Of a stretch of 64,000 nucleotides of DNA, positions 1 through 9,448 are shown piece by piece. The notes below the pieces were generated by a model, which saw only the letters and a program-made list of their open reading frames with translations, did no database searches and was not told the origin of the DNA. Each line of letters begins with the position of its first letter. Position 1 is the stretch's first letter. The stretch comes from Pseudomonadota bacterium (lineage in GTDB: Bacteria > Pseudomonadota > Gammaproteobacteria > Ga0077536): contig JABISZ010000044.1 in assembly GCA_018668255.1 (NCBI GenBank), positions 1 to 64,000 on the forward strand, given 5' to 3'. The position numbers and the translations under genes were made by a program.

Positions 1-1417
1 AACCCATATACTGAGCCAGTCGTCGAAAAATTTCACGATTTGAAAGTGCATCACCAGGAGCGTCTACGCATTTAGTGTTGTACGTTAAATAGTTATGCCC
101 CCATGAGAGAATAACGTCCTCCATTTCAGCACCCATTGCTGCTGGGAGAATAATATCCGCATAAGAAGCTGTATCAGTAATAAAGTGGTCTGCAACTACC
201 AAAAAGAGGTCCTCACGCATTAGGCCTTCAATCACTTTCCGTGAGTCTGGTGCTTGAGTCGCTGGATTGGAGTTCCAACACATCAAGGAATGCAGCAGTT
301 TCTTATCGGATTGACCGGTCAAGACGCTGCCTATCTGCAAGTTGTTGATGACCTGAGTCCCTTTAGGGATCCAATCAGGTCGACACATTTTGTCAAACAG
401 ATAAGGGTGTTCCCAAAACGGAAATGCGAAGATGCCTCCGCCCACTTCCCGCCACGCTCCAGTCAAAGAAGGCAGACAACAAACAGCTCGGATTGTCTGC
501 CCCCCTCCTTGGTGCCGCTCCAAAGCAACCCCAACGCGGATAGCAGCTGATTTGGTCCCCGCATATTGCCTTGCGAGCTCACGAATATCTTCTGCATCGA
601 TTCCAGTGACATCAGATGCTTTTTCAGCAGTCCAAGCCTGAGCACGCCCTTTTAATTCATTATATCCCTCGGTATAAAGCTTTACGTAATCTTCATCTAT
701 CAGGTTTTCCTCTATGATCGTGTGTATTAGAGACATCGCTAGCGCCCCGTCAGTACCAACTCGAGGCGCAATGTGCCAATCGGCTTCTTTGGCTGTCCGA
801 GAACGATAAGGATCGATTACAACGACTTTTGCTCCATTCTTTTGCGCTTTTTTTATCACGTGCCAGTGGTGCACATTAGTACTCACGCTATTGCACGCCC
901 AAATAAGAATCAACTTTGAATACGCGAAACTTTCAGGATCCATACCCCCACTTGGGCCGTTTGTCATAAGCCAGGCAGTTGCAACACCAGAGCCACACAT
1001 CGTTCGTTCCATCACGGAGGCACCAAGTCGGTTAAAAAAAGCATCCCCACCATTTATTCCATGCACCAGACCTTGATGCCCTGCGTAACTATAAGGCGCT
1101 ATCGACTGGGCCCCATGTTTTTCTATTATGCTCTTCCATCGTGTGGAGATTTCAGTCAGCGCTTCACTCCAGGTGATTTTTTCAAACGAGTTTGTCCCTT
1201 TTTCTCCACACCTTCTCATCGGGTGTAACAATCGATCAGGATGATAATGGCGTTTCTCGTAATCCTTCAATTTCACGCATAGTCCACCTTGAGTGAGAGG
1301 GTGATCAGGATTTCCTTTTGTAGACACTAACTTATTATCTCGGACTTCATAAATCATCGCGCAAGTGTCAGGGCAGTCGTGCGGACATCCCCCCACATAT
1401 TTAACAGTATTTGACAT
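1..1417 (-). CDS. Molybdopterin-dependent oxidoreductase, C-terminus cut by window edge
   Basis: The first 472 codons of a large bis-MGD molybdoenzyme of the formate dehydrogenase/DMSO reductase superfamily; the gene runs off the left edge. An N-terminal 4Fe-4S motif is visible: C11, C15, C19 and C47 (C-x3-C-x3-C-x27-C). A cysteine at 141 (context TMCGSG) sits where the Mo-ligating Cys or Sec lies in formate dehydrogenases, and here it is a TGT codon. No Tat signal is seen before the cluster, so a cytoplasmic enzyme is likely. The start is the ATG at 1417, preceded by a G-rich stretch. Substrate unknown; members of this group include dehydrogenases and reductases of unknown specificity. Family assignment is firm, function is not. 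Confidence 0.88.
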   Translation of the reverse strand, partial: MSNTVKYVGGCPHDCPDTCAMIYEVRDNKLVSTKGNPDHPLTQGGLCVKLKDYEKRHYHPDRLLHPMRRCGEKGTNSFEKITWSEALTEISTRWKSIIEKHGAQSIAPYSYAGHQGLVHGINGGDAFFNRLGASVMERTMCGSGVATAWLMTNGPSGGMDPESFAYSKLILIWACNSVSTNVHHWHVIKKAQKNGAKVVVIDPYRSRTAKEADWHIAPRVGTDGALAMSLIHTIIEENLIDEDYVKLYTEGYNELKGRAQAWTAEKASDVTGIDAEDIRELARQYAGTKSAAIRVGVALERHQGGGQTIRAVCCLPSLTGAWREVGGGIFAFPFWEHPYLFDKMCRPDWIPKGTQVINNLQIGSVLTGQSDKKLLHSLMCWNSNPATQAPDSRKVIEGLMREDLFLVVADHFITDTASYADIILPAAMGAEMEDVILSWGHNYLTYNTKCVDAPGDALSNREIFRRLAQYMG

Positions 1418-1740
1418 AAATGACGTTCCCCCAAAGTCATTACAAAGCTTCATGCCCTTATTGCCTAAAAACACGTAAAGTTCAAAGAGCTTAAAGTTTT
1501 GTGAGCTGTTCTTCTTTAAGAGAAGATAATACAACAACGACTACATTTCCAACTCTGCTACCGAATGCCGTCTCTTTTTTATCACACAAGTGCTATTGCC
1601 TGCCTATTTCTAGATCGACAGACTCTTCCCCTAAGACAGAGTCTGAAACACAAATATTCCTCTAGGCAAAGGCCACCACGGATATGATTGTCGGTATCGC
1701 TCTGCGGCTCGAAATTCGAACAGATTAAGCTCGGAATGAT
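1418..1740. other. Intergenic region with one inverted repeat
   Basis: No convincing gene in these 323 bases. A 7-bp inverted repeat (CAGACTC at 1619-1625, GAGTCTG at 1639-1645) with a 13-nt loop is present, without a T-tract on either side. It lies downstream of the hydrolase gene and upstream of the molybdoenzyme, so it may hold the molybdoenzyme promoter; no clear -35/-10 pair was recognised. Confidence 0.4.
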
Positions 1741-2634
1741 TCAGTTTATTGATAAAAATTCACTCATCAATTTATTTACTTCTTCGGGACAATCTTGTTG
1801 GATCCAATGGGAACCGTTTGGAATAAACTTTGTACGCAGATCCACAACAAGCTCAGACGTTTTAACAGCCAAACCCTTAGAAAGTGCTAAGTCTTGCTCT
1901 CCCCAAATAAGCAAGGTGGGCACGGTGATTTTTTCTCTACCAGAGTCGGTGTTTGCCATGTTAGGGGGGTATCTAAACAATGCTCTGTAGTAATTAATCA
2001 TTGCGGTGAGCGCGCCATTCTGAGCTGCATGTTTTCTATATACTTCTGTAACTTCCAGCGGAAACATATCGCTATTAACGCTTGTTTTCTCCAGCATACG
2101 TCGAATAGGCATGGCACCATTTCTCCCCAAATACCACTCTGGAAGAAACGGCAGCTGAAAAAAGTACATATACCAACTCATCAGAAGTTGTCGCAAGTTC
2201 AAGCCCCGTTTGAAAGCGACAGGGTGTGGACAGTTTAAAATCACGAGCTTCTTTAAAGGTCTCAATTCCCGCGCTGCAAAAATCCAAGCAAGTATGCCGC
2301 CCCAATCATGCGCTATGAGTGTCACCTCGTCATAGCCGCTTGCATCTATCAAACCGACAATATCAAGTAATAGTTGATCAACCGAATAATCACTTATTTC
2401 TGTGGGGCGAGAAGATTTTCCATAACCCCTCAGGTTTGGGGCCCAGGCGGTATAGCCCAGTTCAGCCAACAGGGGAAGCTGCTTCCGCCATGAAAAACTA
2501 TTCTCAGGAAATCCGTGGAGACAAAGAGCGAGACGCTTACTGTCGCCACAACAATCTACTTCAAAGGTCAGATCTCCGGTGTCAATCATAGTTTTTCTTA
2601 TAGCTGGAGCGCTCAAATTGACAACATCACTCAT
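1741..2634 (-). CDS. Alpha/beta hydrolase, epoxide hydrolase / haloalkane dehalogenase-like
   Basis: A 297-residue alpha/beta-hydrolase. The oxyanion region reads HGFPE near residue 40. The nucleophile elbow reads AHDWGG, so the nucleophile is an aspartate (about residue 110), as in epoxide hydrolases and haloalkane dehalogenases rather than serine esterases. A late acid (WGEQD) and histidine (NGSHW) complete the triad. ATG 2634 is preferred over an upstream TTG because a GGAGG ribosome site lies six bases before it. It is codirectional with the desaturase upstream. Epoxide hydrolysis is the more likely role given the P450s nearby, but dehalogenation cannot be excluded. Confidence 0.85.
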   Translation of the reverse strand: MSDVVNLSAPAIRKTMIDTGDLTFEVDCCGDSKRLALCLHGFPENSFSWRKQLPLLAELGYTAWAPNLRGYGKSSRPTEISDYSVDQLLLDIVGLIDASGYDEVTLIAHDWGGILAWIFAARELRPLKKLVILNCPHPVAFKRGLNLRQLLMSWYMYFFQLPFLPEWYLGRNGAMPIRRMLEKTSVNSDMFPLEVTEVYRKHAAQNGALTAMINYYRALFRYPPNMANTDSGREKITVPTLLIWGEQDLALSKGLAVKTSELVVDLRTKFIPNGSHWIQQDCPEEVNKLMSEFLSIN

Positions 2635-2702
2635 AAGCAACCTCCGCTGAAAGACGGTGACTTAACAGGAATTGCCACATTTTATATAGCGGTGGCAAAG
2701 CT

Positions 2703-3581
2703 TCAATTGGTGGCGTAACGCCTCAACATGCCGCCCCATTTTATTTTTGAAATCGGTATTTTTTGTTTCGCCACCTCCCAAACTTGACGATAGCGATACC
2801 ATGGTAACCCGGGGTATAAATGATGAATAAGGTGACGAGTTTGTCCCAACATTAGAGCATGATTAAGTGGGTGCGTATTAATCATAGCCGTAGCTCCGAT
2901 AGGGTCAAACCTTTGCTCTACGCCTTTTGGATGGTGAATATATGCAAACAAGTAAACTAAAATAATACGACCTAAAAACATGGGGATGACAAAGGCTACT
3001 AAGAATTCAACTGCATAAGGTGACATAAATCCTACGAAGAAAATGCCTAAGTAAAGAAATAGTCCGACTATAAAACGTACCCGCTCGCCTTTAGGTCTTG
3101 CCGACCAGACACTGAGATAGTAACGCGTCCACAGTACGTCTAAAAAAGCCCAATTCAAAACTCTGGTGAATAAAGGGGACGAGATGAATTTATAGTCAGG
3201 ATCGATCTCACTTTCACCCGTATGTTGATGGTGCGTCATATGTAAAAATCTATACAAACTAGTATTAAAACCAGGAAGTATTAATTGAGCAGAGATCGTC
3301 CCGAGAACATCATTCAACCACCTGATTCGCGAAAAAGATCCGTGAGTGGCTTCATGCAATGGTGTAAAACTGAAGAAGATGAGAAAAGAGTTTATAAACA
3401 CTAGTGCTGGCGCACTAAGTGCTCCAAACATATAAAAACTCGTACTTAATACAAACCCGGTAAGGCTGAGGATTAAAACGACAAGAGAGGGTACGGACAA
3501 TAACGGCACTCGAAATACATCCTGTAGCTCAGGCACCCGGCGAATAGCGTGAATAATTTTTCTTTGTTCCGTAGCGTTCAT
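2703..3581 (-). CDS. Membrane fatty acid desaturase / hydroxylase family protein
   Basis: An integral membrane di-iron protein of about 292 residues with the three histidine boxes of the desaturase/carotenoid hydroxylase family: HEATH (about 76-80), HMTHH (about 114-118) and, near the C-terminus, HLIHH. Long hydrophobic segments separate the boxes. The ATG at 3581 is chosen over the TTG at 3599 because GGGGAG lies five bases upstream of it. It would introduce a double bond or hydroxyl group into an acyl chain or isoprenoid in the inner membrane. The sequence does not tell fatty acid from carotenoid substrates. Confidence 0.85.
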   Translation of the reverse strand: MNATEQRKIIHAIRRVPELQDVFRVPLLSVPSLVVLILSLTGFVLSTSFYMFGALSAPALVFINSFLIFFSFTPLHEATHGSFSRIRWLNDVLGTISAQLILPGFNTSLYRFLHMTHHQHTGESEIDPDYKFISSPLFTRVLNWAFLDVLWTRYYLSVWSARPKGERVRFIVGLFLYLGIFFVGFMSPYAVEFLVAFVIPMFLGRIILVYLFAYIHHPKGVEQRFDPIGATAMINTHPLNHALMLGQTRHLIHHLYPGLPWYRYRQVWEVAKQKIPISKIKWGGMLRRYATN

Positions 3582-3859
3582 CCCCACTCCCCGTGACAAC
3601 TAGAGTGAAGATAATAACTAGCTGGATAAAAATTAGCCATCAATTCTTGTGGCCACGCCCAATTCAACAAGCCGAACGATTAACGGTCGTGTAACTTTAT
3701 CGACATAGTCCTTAAAGCCCAATCGATTGCGCTAATACTTATATTGTTTTACAGCTATGCAGTGTTCAACGTCTTCATATAGTAATATACATCACAATAC
3801 GCCTCAGAAAAGGTGATCGAAGACAAATGTTATACTCACACAATTAGGGTGATAAAAAG

Positions 3860-4390
3860 TTGAATCTTTTAGCTTTCTTTTTCGAATTATTCCCGCTTGC
3901 TGGCTTTTTTGCTGCTTACCACCTGTACGGCATATTTAGTGCTGCTATTGTTGGTGTTAGTCTCTCAATAATAATTATCGGAATCTCTTGGTATAGAGAC
4001 AACTCTATAGCTCCTTTCCCTTTATTCTCACTAATAACCTCAATATTACTGACAGGCATGGCTGTATTACTGGGTGATGCTGTATTTATAAAAATGCAAC
4101 CTACGTTTTTCAATGGTCTATTCGGAATACTATTACTTGGTGGTCTTTTAATTGACAAACCCATGATGCGCTCGTTTTTCTCGAAGCAATTCCAGCTCTC
4201 AGACCGAACATGGTATCAGCTCAGCTTTCGCTGGGGTTGTTTCCTTTTTATTCTGGCAATTGGTAATGAAATCGTTTGGAGAAACAATTCAGAAGCATTT
4301 TGGGTTGGCTATAGAACTTTCGTCGCCGCGCCAGCAGTTCTTGTTTTCATGCTGTCACAGTTGCCCCTAACTCTGAAGGGCCGGATGTAA
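3860..4390 (+). CDS. yciB: Inner membrane septation-related protein YciB (IspZ family)
   Basis: A 176-residue protein of several hydrophobic helices matching the YciB family in length and signatures: an early FELFP segment, QPTFFNGLFG, and the conserved C-terminal NEIVWRN followed by a W-x-x-x-R-x-F helix. YciB is linked to cell-envelope integrity and septation in gammaproteobacteria. The start is a TTG at 3860 with AGGGTG about eight bases upstream. It stands alone on the plus strand and converges on the P450 gene. Confidence 0.9.
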   Translation: MNLLAFFFELFPLAGFFAAYHLYGIFSAAIVGVSLSIIIIGISWYRDNSIAPFPLFSLITSILLTGMAVLLGDAVFIKMQPTFFNGLFGILLLGGLLIDKPMMRSFFSKQFQLSDRTWYQLSFRWGCFLFILAIGNEIVWRNNSEAFWVGYRTFVAAPAVLVFMLSQLPLTLKGRM

Positions 4391-4400
4391 TCTAACATCT

Positions 4401-4463
4401 TGTGCATAATATATGATGCACACCAAGCTATCTAATACTGGGGGGCGTGCCGGCTATTAGATA
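4401..4463. repeat. Two adjacent inverted repeats between convergent genes
   Basis: A 7-bp hairpin (TGTGCAT 4401-4407, ATGCACA 4416-4422) is followed by a 9-bp perfect inverted repeat (TATCTAATA 4429-4437, TATTAGATA 4455-4463). The second arm contains the P450 stop codon. Neither has a T-tract, so this could be a Rho-assisted or bidirectional stop, or a protein site. Confidence 0.4.
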
Positions 4464-5689
4464 AACTCGACGGGAAGCTTATTCAAAACCCTGAAAAATG
4501 AATTCGACCATTCCATCTTTTTTTCAATCAATTTAATCTTTGGGACTCGGGACAAAAACCCTCCAATCGCAGCTCGACCTTCCATTCTCGCAAACTGGTT
4601 TCCTAGACAGTAATGAGACCCTCCACCAAAGGACAGATGCGCAATATTCTTTCTACTAATGTCGAAATTATCTGGGTCATTAAACCTATCAGGATCTCTA
4701 TTTCCCGCACCTAACATAAGCCATAAGACGGAGTCCGCAGGTAAGGTCTTTCCTCGAATTTCTACCGCTTCCTGCAGTACCCGCCAGTTGAAAAGAATTG
4801 GGGTGTCATACCTCAAACACTCATCCACCGCACTGTCCAGTAAGCTTGAATCCGAATGGAGCAAAGCTCTTTGCTCTGGGTTTTTTATGAACGCTAAAAG
4901 ACCATTCCCGATAAGACCGGTAGTAGTTTCGTATGCTGCGACCAGCAGTCCGATGGCCTGTATCACTAGCTCACCTTCACGCAACTTATCTCCTTCGTCT
5001 TCTGCCCTAATCAGCTCTGAAACCAAGTCATCTTGCAGATTTTTACGTCTTTCTTGAACCAAACGGTCAAAGTAATCGGCCAGCGCCACTCCTGCCTCTC
5101 GTATTTTAAGTTGCTCTGTCTCCGGAAGAAAACGAGCCCAAAATGCCTTCGTTCGCTCTCCGGCCCACCGTTGAAAAATCAATCTGTCGCTTTCGGGGAT
5201 ACCCATAATCCGACATATCATGCGACTGGGGAGATCTACTGCAAGATCAGCACAAATATCCATCCCTCCCGCTGCCAAGCCTTTTTCTATTGCGTTATCC
5301 ACTGATTCGTCAATAGCATGTTGCATTAATTTGACAGCTTTCCCGGTGAAAGCTTTGATCACTAACCGTCTTAAACGAAGATGCTCTGGGCCATCCATAT
5401 TAAGCATGAATCTATGAAAATCTCCTCTGGTATCGAGTGGGTCAAAACTAGGTGCAGTTCCGTCGGACAGTGTCATAGCCACTGGAGAGTTTTTCATTAT
5501 TGTTGCGATATCATCGTATTTAGTCAGTCGCCAAACACCTAGGGGCGTCAAGTTTACCGGATCATCTTTCTGAAGAGCTCTAAGACCAGGGTAAGGGTTG
5601 TCTCGAAATGCCGCCGATAGAGGATTAGAGCCGTGCCATGCTTCGTCAGGCAACGCACTTAGTTGCTCTAGCAAACTAGGTTCCGCCAT
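4457..5689 (-). CDS. Cytochrome P450 (first of two)
   Basis: A 410-residue soluble bacterial P450. Visible are the I-helix oxygen-binding motif AAYETT (251-256), the K-helix E290-x-x-R293, and the heme loop FGGGSHYCLG with the heme-ligating Cys361. The length is typical of three-component class I P450s that take electrons from ferredoxin or flavodoxin. No ferredoxin or ferredoxin reductase gene is visible in the window; a flavodoxin-like gene lies at 6988. The SnoaL-like gene is upstream on the same strand. It probably hydroxylates a small hydrophobic substrate. Confidence 0.95.
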   Translation of the reverse strand: MAEPSLLEQLSALPDEAWHGSNPLSAAFRDNPYPGLRALQKDDPVNLTPLGVWRLTKYDDIATIMKNSPVAMTLSDGTAPSFDPLDTRGDFHRFMLNMDGPEHLRLRRLVIKAFTGKAVKLMQHAIDESVDNAIEKGLAAGGMDICADLAVDLPSRMICRIMGIPESDRLIFQRWAGERTKAFWARFLPETEQLKIREAGVALADYFDRLVQERRKNLQDDLVSELIRAEDEGDKLREGELVIQAIGLLVAAYETTTGLIGNGLLAFIKNPEQRALLHSDSSLLDSAVDECLRYDTPILFNWRVLQEAVEIRGKTLPADSVLWLMLGAGNRDPDRFNDPDNFDISRKNIAHLSFGGGSHYCLGNQFARMEGRAAIGGFLSRVPKIKLIEKKMEWSNSFFRVLNKLPVEFI

Positions 5690-5783
5690 ATTATTCCCCT
5701 CCTTTTATTTTTCACCCACGCGCAATCAACAAAATAACTTTAGAGATAATACAACTGTCTGTAAAGGCGTGACTCTTGACTTG

Positions 5784-6260
5784 CTAGACAAACTTGCTTT
5801 TCCTTGCCCAACCAGCGGCTAAAGTTGTCATCGCTAAAATATCAATTTTAACAGCCGCAATTTTCCAAAATTTTTCCAAGCGTCTAAAGCGCCAATGATA
5901 GGTGCCCCAACCTAAATATGAGTCATTACCGCTATCTTGCGTAACATGCCAATACATGAAAACCTGAGCGTCGTCTTTTCCCATCGTAAAAGATTCATTA
6001 GCGAAATACCTTCGTGGGTTATTAAAACGACTCCAATAGGTATCATAGAATTCAAGGACAGCGACCTTTCCGTTTACATCGACCTCCCATACAGGTATCT
6101 GTATTGCACTATCTTCGGTGAAAAGCTCTCCCAAAGAAGACCTGTTTTTCTCATCAACCGCCACGGCATACTTACTCAGCAACGTTCTAATCGAATCTTT
6201 GTCTTTGAGTGCCCTAATTTCATTTTCTAGTTCTAATAGTCGTTCTTCAACCGCCTTCAT
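5784..6260 (-). CDS. SnoaL-like (NTF2 fold) protein
   Basis: A 158-residue protein with a helical start (LENEIRALKDKDSIRTLLSKYA) leading into an NTF2-like barrel, the usual layout of SnoaL_4 proteins. These act as small isomerases, cyclases or dehydratases, or as ligand-binding partners, on oxygenated substrates. It is 94 bases upstream of the P450 and codirectional. A second SnoaL-like gene (30160) likewise lies near a P450, which suggests a recurring partnership. Family call is good; reaction unknown. Confidence 0.75.
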   Translation of the reverse strand: MKAVEERLLELENEIRALKDKDSIRTLLSKYAVAVDEKNRSSLGELFTEDSAIQIPVWEVDVNGKVAVLEFYDTYWSRFNNPRRYFANESFTMGKDDAQVFMYWHVTQDSGNDSYLGWGTYHWRFRRLEKFWKIAAVKIDILAMTTLAAGWARKSKFV

Positions 6261-6629
6261 TGCATTCCCTTTATTTTACGCTGTTAAAACTTAAAAACAT
6301 CGACGCCCATCTAATAACCTATCGCAATATACTAAAGAATAACCGTGATCCGTCTACCCGCGGTTCTGGTTCTTGCATGAACGAAATACTATTTAACACA
6401 AGGTCTATTTCGCAAGTGCTCAATGCTCGGTTGAGATATAGCGATCATTAACAAACCAAATCTCGACTAGGCAATCCCCTTAAGAGCTTCAGTAAGGTTA
6501 TCCTGCCATGAATCGAATTTAAAAACATATAGCAGTAATGTAGGCGACTTAACTATCCCGAATACAATTAACTTAAACGCAGTTATACTAAGTTCAATCT
6601 AAATCACCATAACAATCGGAAGAATTTTT
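6261..6629. other. Divergent intergenic region
   Basis: 369 bases between the divergent SnoaL-like and DUF1330 genes. No credible coding frame. It should hold promoters for both directions, but no consensus promoter or palindromic operator was recognised with confidence. Confidence 0.4.
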
Positions 6630-6923
6630 GTGGCAGCTTATTTTCTTGCAGAAATCACCGTTCATCATCCAGAGAAAATGGGAGCTTATCGCTCTAAGGT
6701 CGAAGCCACTATTGCAGAACATGAAGGTGTATTTCTCCATCGTGGCTTAGGAGAAGTTGAAGTTGTTGAAGGTTCAATTGGCGAACACCCTTTGAAAGTA
6801 TTGTTGCAATTTCCTAGTATGGAGAAATTAAAGGGCTGGTATTACTCGGCAGAGTATCAAGAAATCTTAGGAAATCGATTAGACAATGCAGAGGGTAATG
6901 CAATATTTATGGATGGTATTTAA
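6630..6923 (+). CDS. DUF1330 family protein
   Basis: A 97-residue ferredoxin-like alpha-beta protein with DUF1330 features: an early AEITVHHPEKMGAYRSKV segment and a late WYYSAEYQEILGNR helix. DUF1330 belongs to the dimeric alpha-beta barrel group; most members have no known reaction. The start is GTG 6630 with CGGAAG upstream. It lies 64 bases before the flavodoxin-like gene, and another DUF1330 gene at 59851 also sits beside flavin-dependent oxygenases. Confidence 0.8.
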   Translation: MAAYFLAEITVHHPEKMGAYRSKVEATIAEHEGVFLHRGLGEVEVVEGSIGEHPLKVLLQFPSMEKLKGWYYSAEYQEILGNRLDNAEGNAIFMDGI

Positions 6924-6987
6924 AGCGAACGGAATTCTTGATAAATAATCTAAAAAAACACTTCAATATTTATAGATAGGAAATAAC

Positions 6988-7644
6988 ATGCATATTAGTG
7001 TGGTTTACGATAGTAACTTCAAAGGGCAAACAGAAGTTTTAGCCAAATGTATCGGACTAGGTGTTAATTCTGTCGACGGAATTAGCAGTCATCTAATTCA
7101 TGTCGATAATGTTGCCAACAACTGGAACACTTTACATACTTCTGATGGAATTATTTTTGGATGTCCTACTTATGTTGGCAGTATTTCAGGGAAATTCAAA
7201 ATCTTTATAGAAGAGCTAGCAGGCGAAGTATGGTTGAAGCGTATGTGGAAAAACAAAACAGCTGGTGGATTTACTGTATCAGCTGGAAGGTCTGGAGATA
7301 AACTGAATTGCTTGAATCAAATGGTTATATTTGCAAGCCAAATGGCTATGATATGGGTCCCACAACCAATACTGGGGGGGCACTATTCTTCTCAAGGAAG
7401 CGAGGATGACCTCAATCGTATTGGTGGTTACCTCGGCACAATGGCTCAAGCTAATATAGACGAGTCAGCGGATGTATCACCTCCTGAGAGCGATCGCGAA
7501 ACTGCAAGACTTCATGGCCGTCATATAGCTCAAATTACCCGTCAGCTTGTCGCTGGAAGAATAGCGGTTCCTATCACAGAAGAGTCTCCGTATGACCCAG
7601 AGAAACAGGAACGACCACTCAGCCTGAAAGAGCTATTTACCTGA
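6988..7644 (+). CDS. Flavodoxin-like FMN protein (NAD(P)H:quinone oxidoreductase type)
   Basis: A 218-residue flavodoxin-fold protein. The first strand reads HISVVYDSNFKGQTE, with the phosphate-binding loop in an atypical form. GCPTYVGSISGKFK matches the flavin isoalloxazine-contact loop seen in WrbA-like proteins, and GGFTVSAGRSGDK matches the later flavin loop. About 50 extra C-terminal residues follow. It may be a quinone reductase or an electron donor for the neighbouring P450. GGAAATAAC precedes the ATG. Confidence 0.75.
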   Translation: MHISVVYDSNFKGQTEVLAKCIGLGVNSVDGISSHLIHVDNVANNWNTLHTSDGIIFGCPTYVGSISGKFKIFIEELAGEVWLKRMWKNKTAGGFTVSAGRSGDKLNCLNQMVIFASQMAMIWVPQPILGGHYSSQGSEDDLNRIGGYLGTMAQANIDESADVSPPESDRETARLHGRHIAQITRQLVAGRIAVPITEESPYDPEKQERPLSLKELFT

Positions 7645-7645
7645 G

Positions 7646-9448
7646 TTAACTAGCCCTCATCTCTGAACGGCGTAATGCAGTGGCTTGACTGTCAACCGTC
7701 ATGGCATCCTTGTCAATAACTACCCCATAGGTATTCCAAGCAGTGTCGAATGTGATGTACTCATCGAGAACATCATCTAAAACAGCATTCTCATCTCTGT
7801 CCAGAGCCGCTCCCCAGCCACCACCCCCAGTGGACTCAAACATGAATGTCTCCCCATTCGAAAACGGGACATTGGCAAGCAGCGGACTCTTCCATCCCCC
7901 CTTTCCATCTAAGCCTCCAATAACCTCACTTTTACCATCGCTATAAATTTTGGTCTGACGTTGAACGTCAGAAAACCCTCCACCATTTACTCCCGGACTA
8001 CCCTGCAGCGTCCTCGCGGACTCCATACTAAGCAAGCCATCTGACAAGTACCTCACTTTGAAAACTGCTCCTAAACCTCCTCGATGTTGTCCTGCCCCTC
8101 CACTATCAGGTCGCAACTCAAAAGCCTCGTAGGCAATGGGAAACAAGAGTTCCGCTGATTCAGCGGGCATGTTCATGCAGTTACCCAATGGATCTTCAGT
8201 GACATTCATTCCATCTGAATAGGGAGTGCCTCCCCACCCTCCTGCAGGCAGGTCGGAGAAAACATTGGCAGTGCCATCCGGTGCAACTACAGAAGATACG
8301 AACCAATTACAATCAGCATTAGTCGACCCAGTGATTTTATCCGGACAAGCTTGGCCAAGTGCTTGCCAAATAGCGCTTGTGACTTTTGCGGACGTCAACG
8401 TAGTGCAACCAATCGTGGGCGCCGGCCACTTGGCATTCAACCAGCAGTTATCCGGCAAGGTTATTGTGATCGGATTAAACATACCTTGATTCTGGGGCGC
8501 GTGAGGCGCTAAAAAGAACTGCAAAGAATAAAGCGCTGCTGATGCCGTATTCGCATAAGGAGAGTTAATCGCACCCTTCACAACCGGCCCAGTCTCAGAA
8601 AAATCCACATTGATGTTCGACCCATCAATCACTAACCTAACTTTAATAGGAATAGGCTCGCTCGAATGGCCATCGGTATCGGCATATTCCTCAGCAAAGT
8701 ACTCACCATCGGGTATTTCAAGGATCCCTTTCCTTACTATACTTTCTGTGTATTCCTGGAGCTGTTTCATGGCTATAGTTAATACATTTACTCCATAGCG
8801 CTCAGCAGCAGCTTTCATCTCTGTATCAGCAGCTTTCAAGCAACCTACATGTGCCTGCAAGTCGCCTTTCACAAAGTGCGGAGTTCTAGTGTTGTTTAAT
8901 ATTATGTCCAGTATGTCTTGATTGACCTCGCCCTCACTAAAAATCTTCAACGGCGGTAGTCTGAGCCCCTCCCCTGCAATATGCGTCCCATCCATTGCTT
9001 GGCCGCCTGCTGCACCACCACCCAGATCCATCCAGTGGCCACGACTGACCGCAAACCCAATGATTGCACCATCGAAAAAAATTGGCATCATAAAGGTAAT
9101 ATCATTGATGTGAGTGCCGCCTTTATACGGATCGTTCACGACGTATACATCCTCTGGTTTCATGGTCGCGACAGCATATTTTTCTATAATAGCTTCTGCG
9201 CTAAATTTCATAGCTGCCAGATGGATAGGGCAATTAGCAGCTTGGCTTAGCAATTGTGCATCAGCATCATAAATTGCGTTCGAAAAATCGATCATATCAG
9301 CTAAAATTGGAGAAAAAGAAGCCCGTTGTAGTACGGAAGACATCCTGTCGGCCGCATACTCAAAGATACTTCTCAAGACTTCAAAAGTTACCGGATCTAC
9401 TTTTGTGCCATTCTCTATCAAGCCATTCAAATTAACCTTCGTATCCAT
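7646..9448 (-). CDS. Hydantoinase B / oxoprolinase B-type subunit
   Basis: A 600-residue HyuB-family protein. The N-terminus carries DPVTFEVLRSIFEYAADRMSS, followed by LADMIDFSNA, YVVNDPYKGGTH and GHWMDLGG; the C-terminal half has a glycine-rich GGAGQHRGGLG segment. These are typical of the B subunit of ATP-dependent hydantoinases, oxoprolinases and the related acetone/acetophenone carboxylases. Its start overlaps the stop of the A subunit as TAATG, so the two are translationally coupled. Substrate is unknown; either cyclic amide hydrolysis or ketone carboxylation fits. Confidence 0.92.
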   Translation of the reverse strand: MDTKVNLNGLIENGTKVDPVTFEVLRSIFEYAADRMSSVLQRASFSPILADMIDFSNAIYDADAQLLSQAANCPIHLAAMKFSAEAIIEKYAVATMKPEDVYVVNDPYKGGTHINDITFMMPIFFDGAIIGFAVSRGHWMDLGGGAAGGQAMDGTHIAGEGLRLPPLKIFSEGEVNQDILDIILNNTRTPHFVKGDLQAHVGCLKAADTEMKAAAERYGVNVLTIAMKQLQEYTESIVRKGILEIPDGEYFAEEYADTDGHSSEPIPIKVRLVIDGSNINVDFSETGPVVKGAINSPYANTASAALYSLQFFLAPHAPQNQGMFNPITITLPDNCWLNAKWPAPTIGCTTLTSAKVTSAIWQALGQACPDKITGSTNADCNWFVSSVVAPDGTANVFSDLPAGGWGGTPYSDGMNVTEDPLGNCMNMPAESAELLFPIAYEAFELRPDSGGAGQHRGGLGAVFKVRYLSDGLLSMESARTLQGSPGVNGGGFSDVQRQTKIYSDGKSEVIGGLDGKGGWKSPLLANVPFSNGETFMFESTGGGGWGAALDRDENAVLDDVLDEYITFDTAWNTYGVVIDKDAMTVDSQATALRRSEMRAS

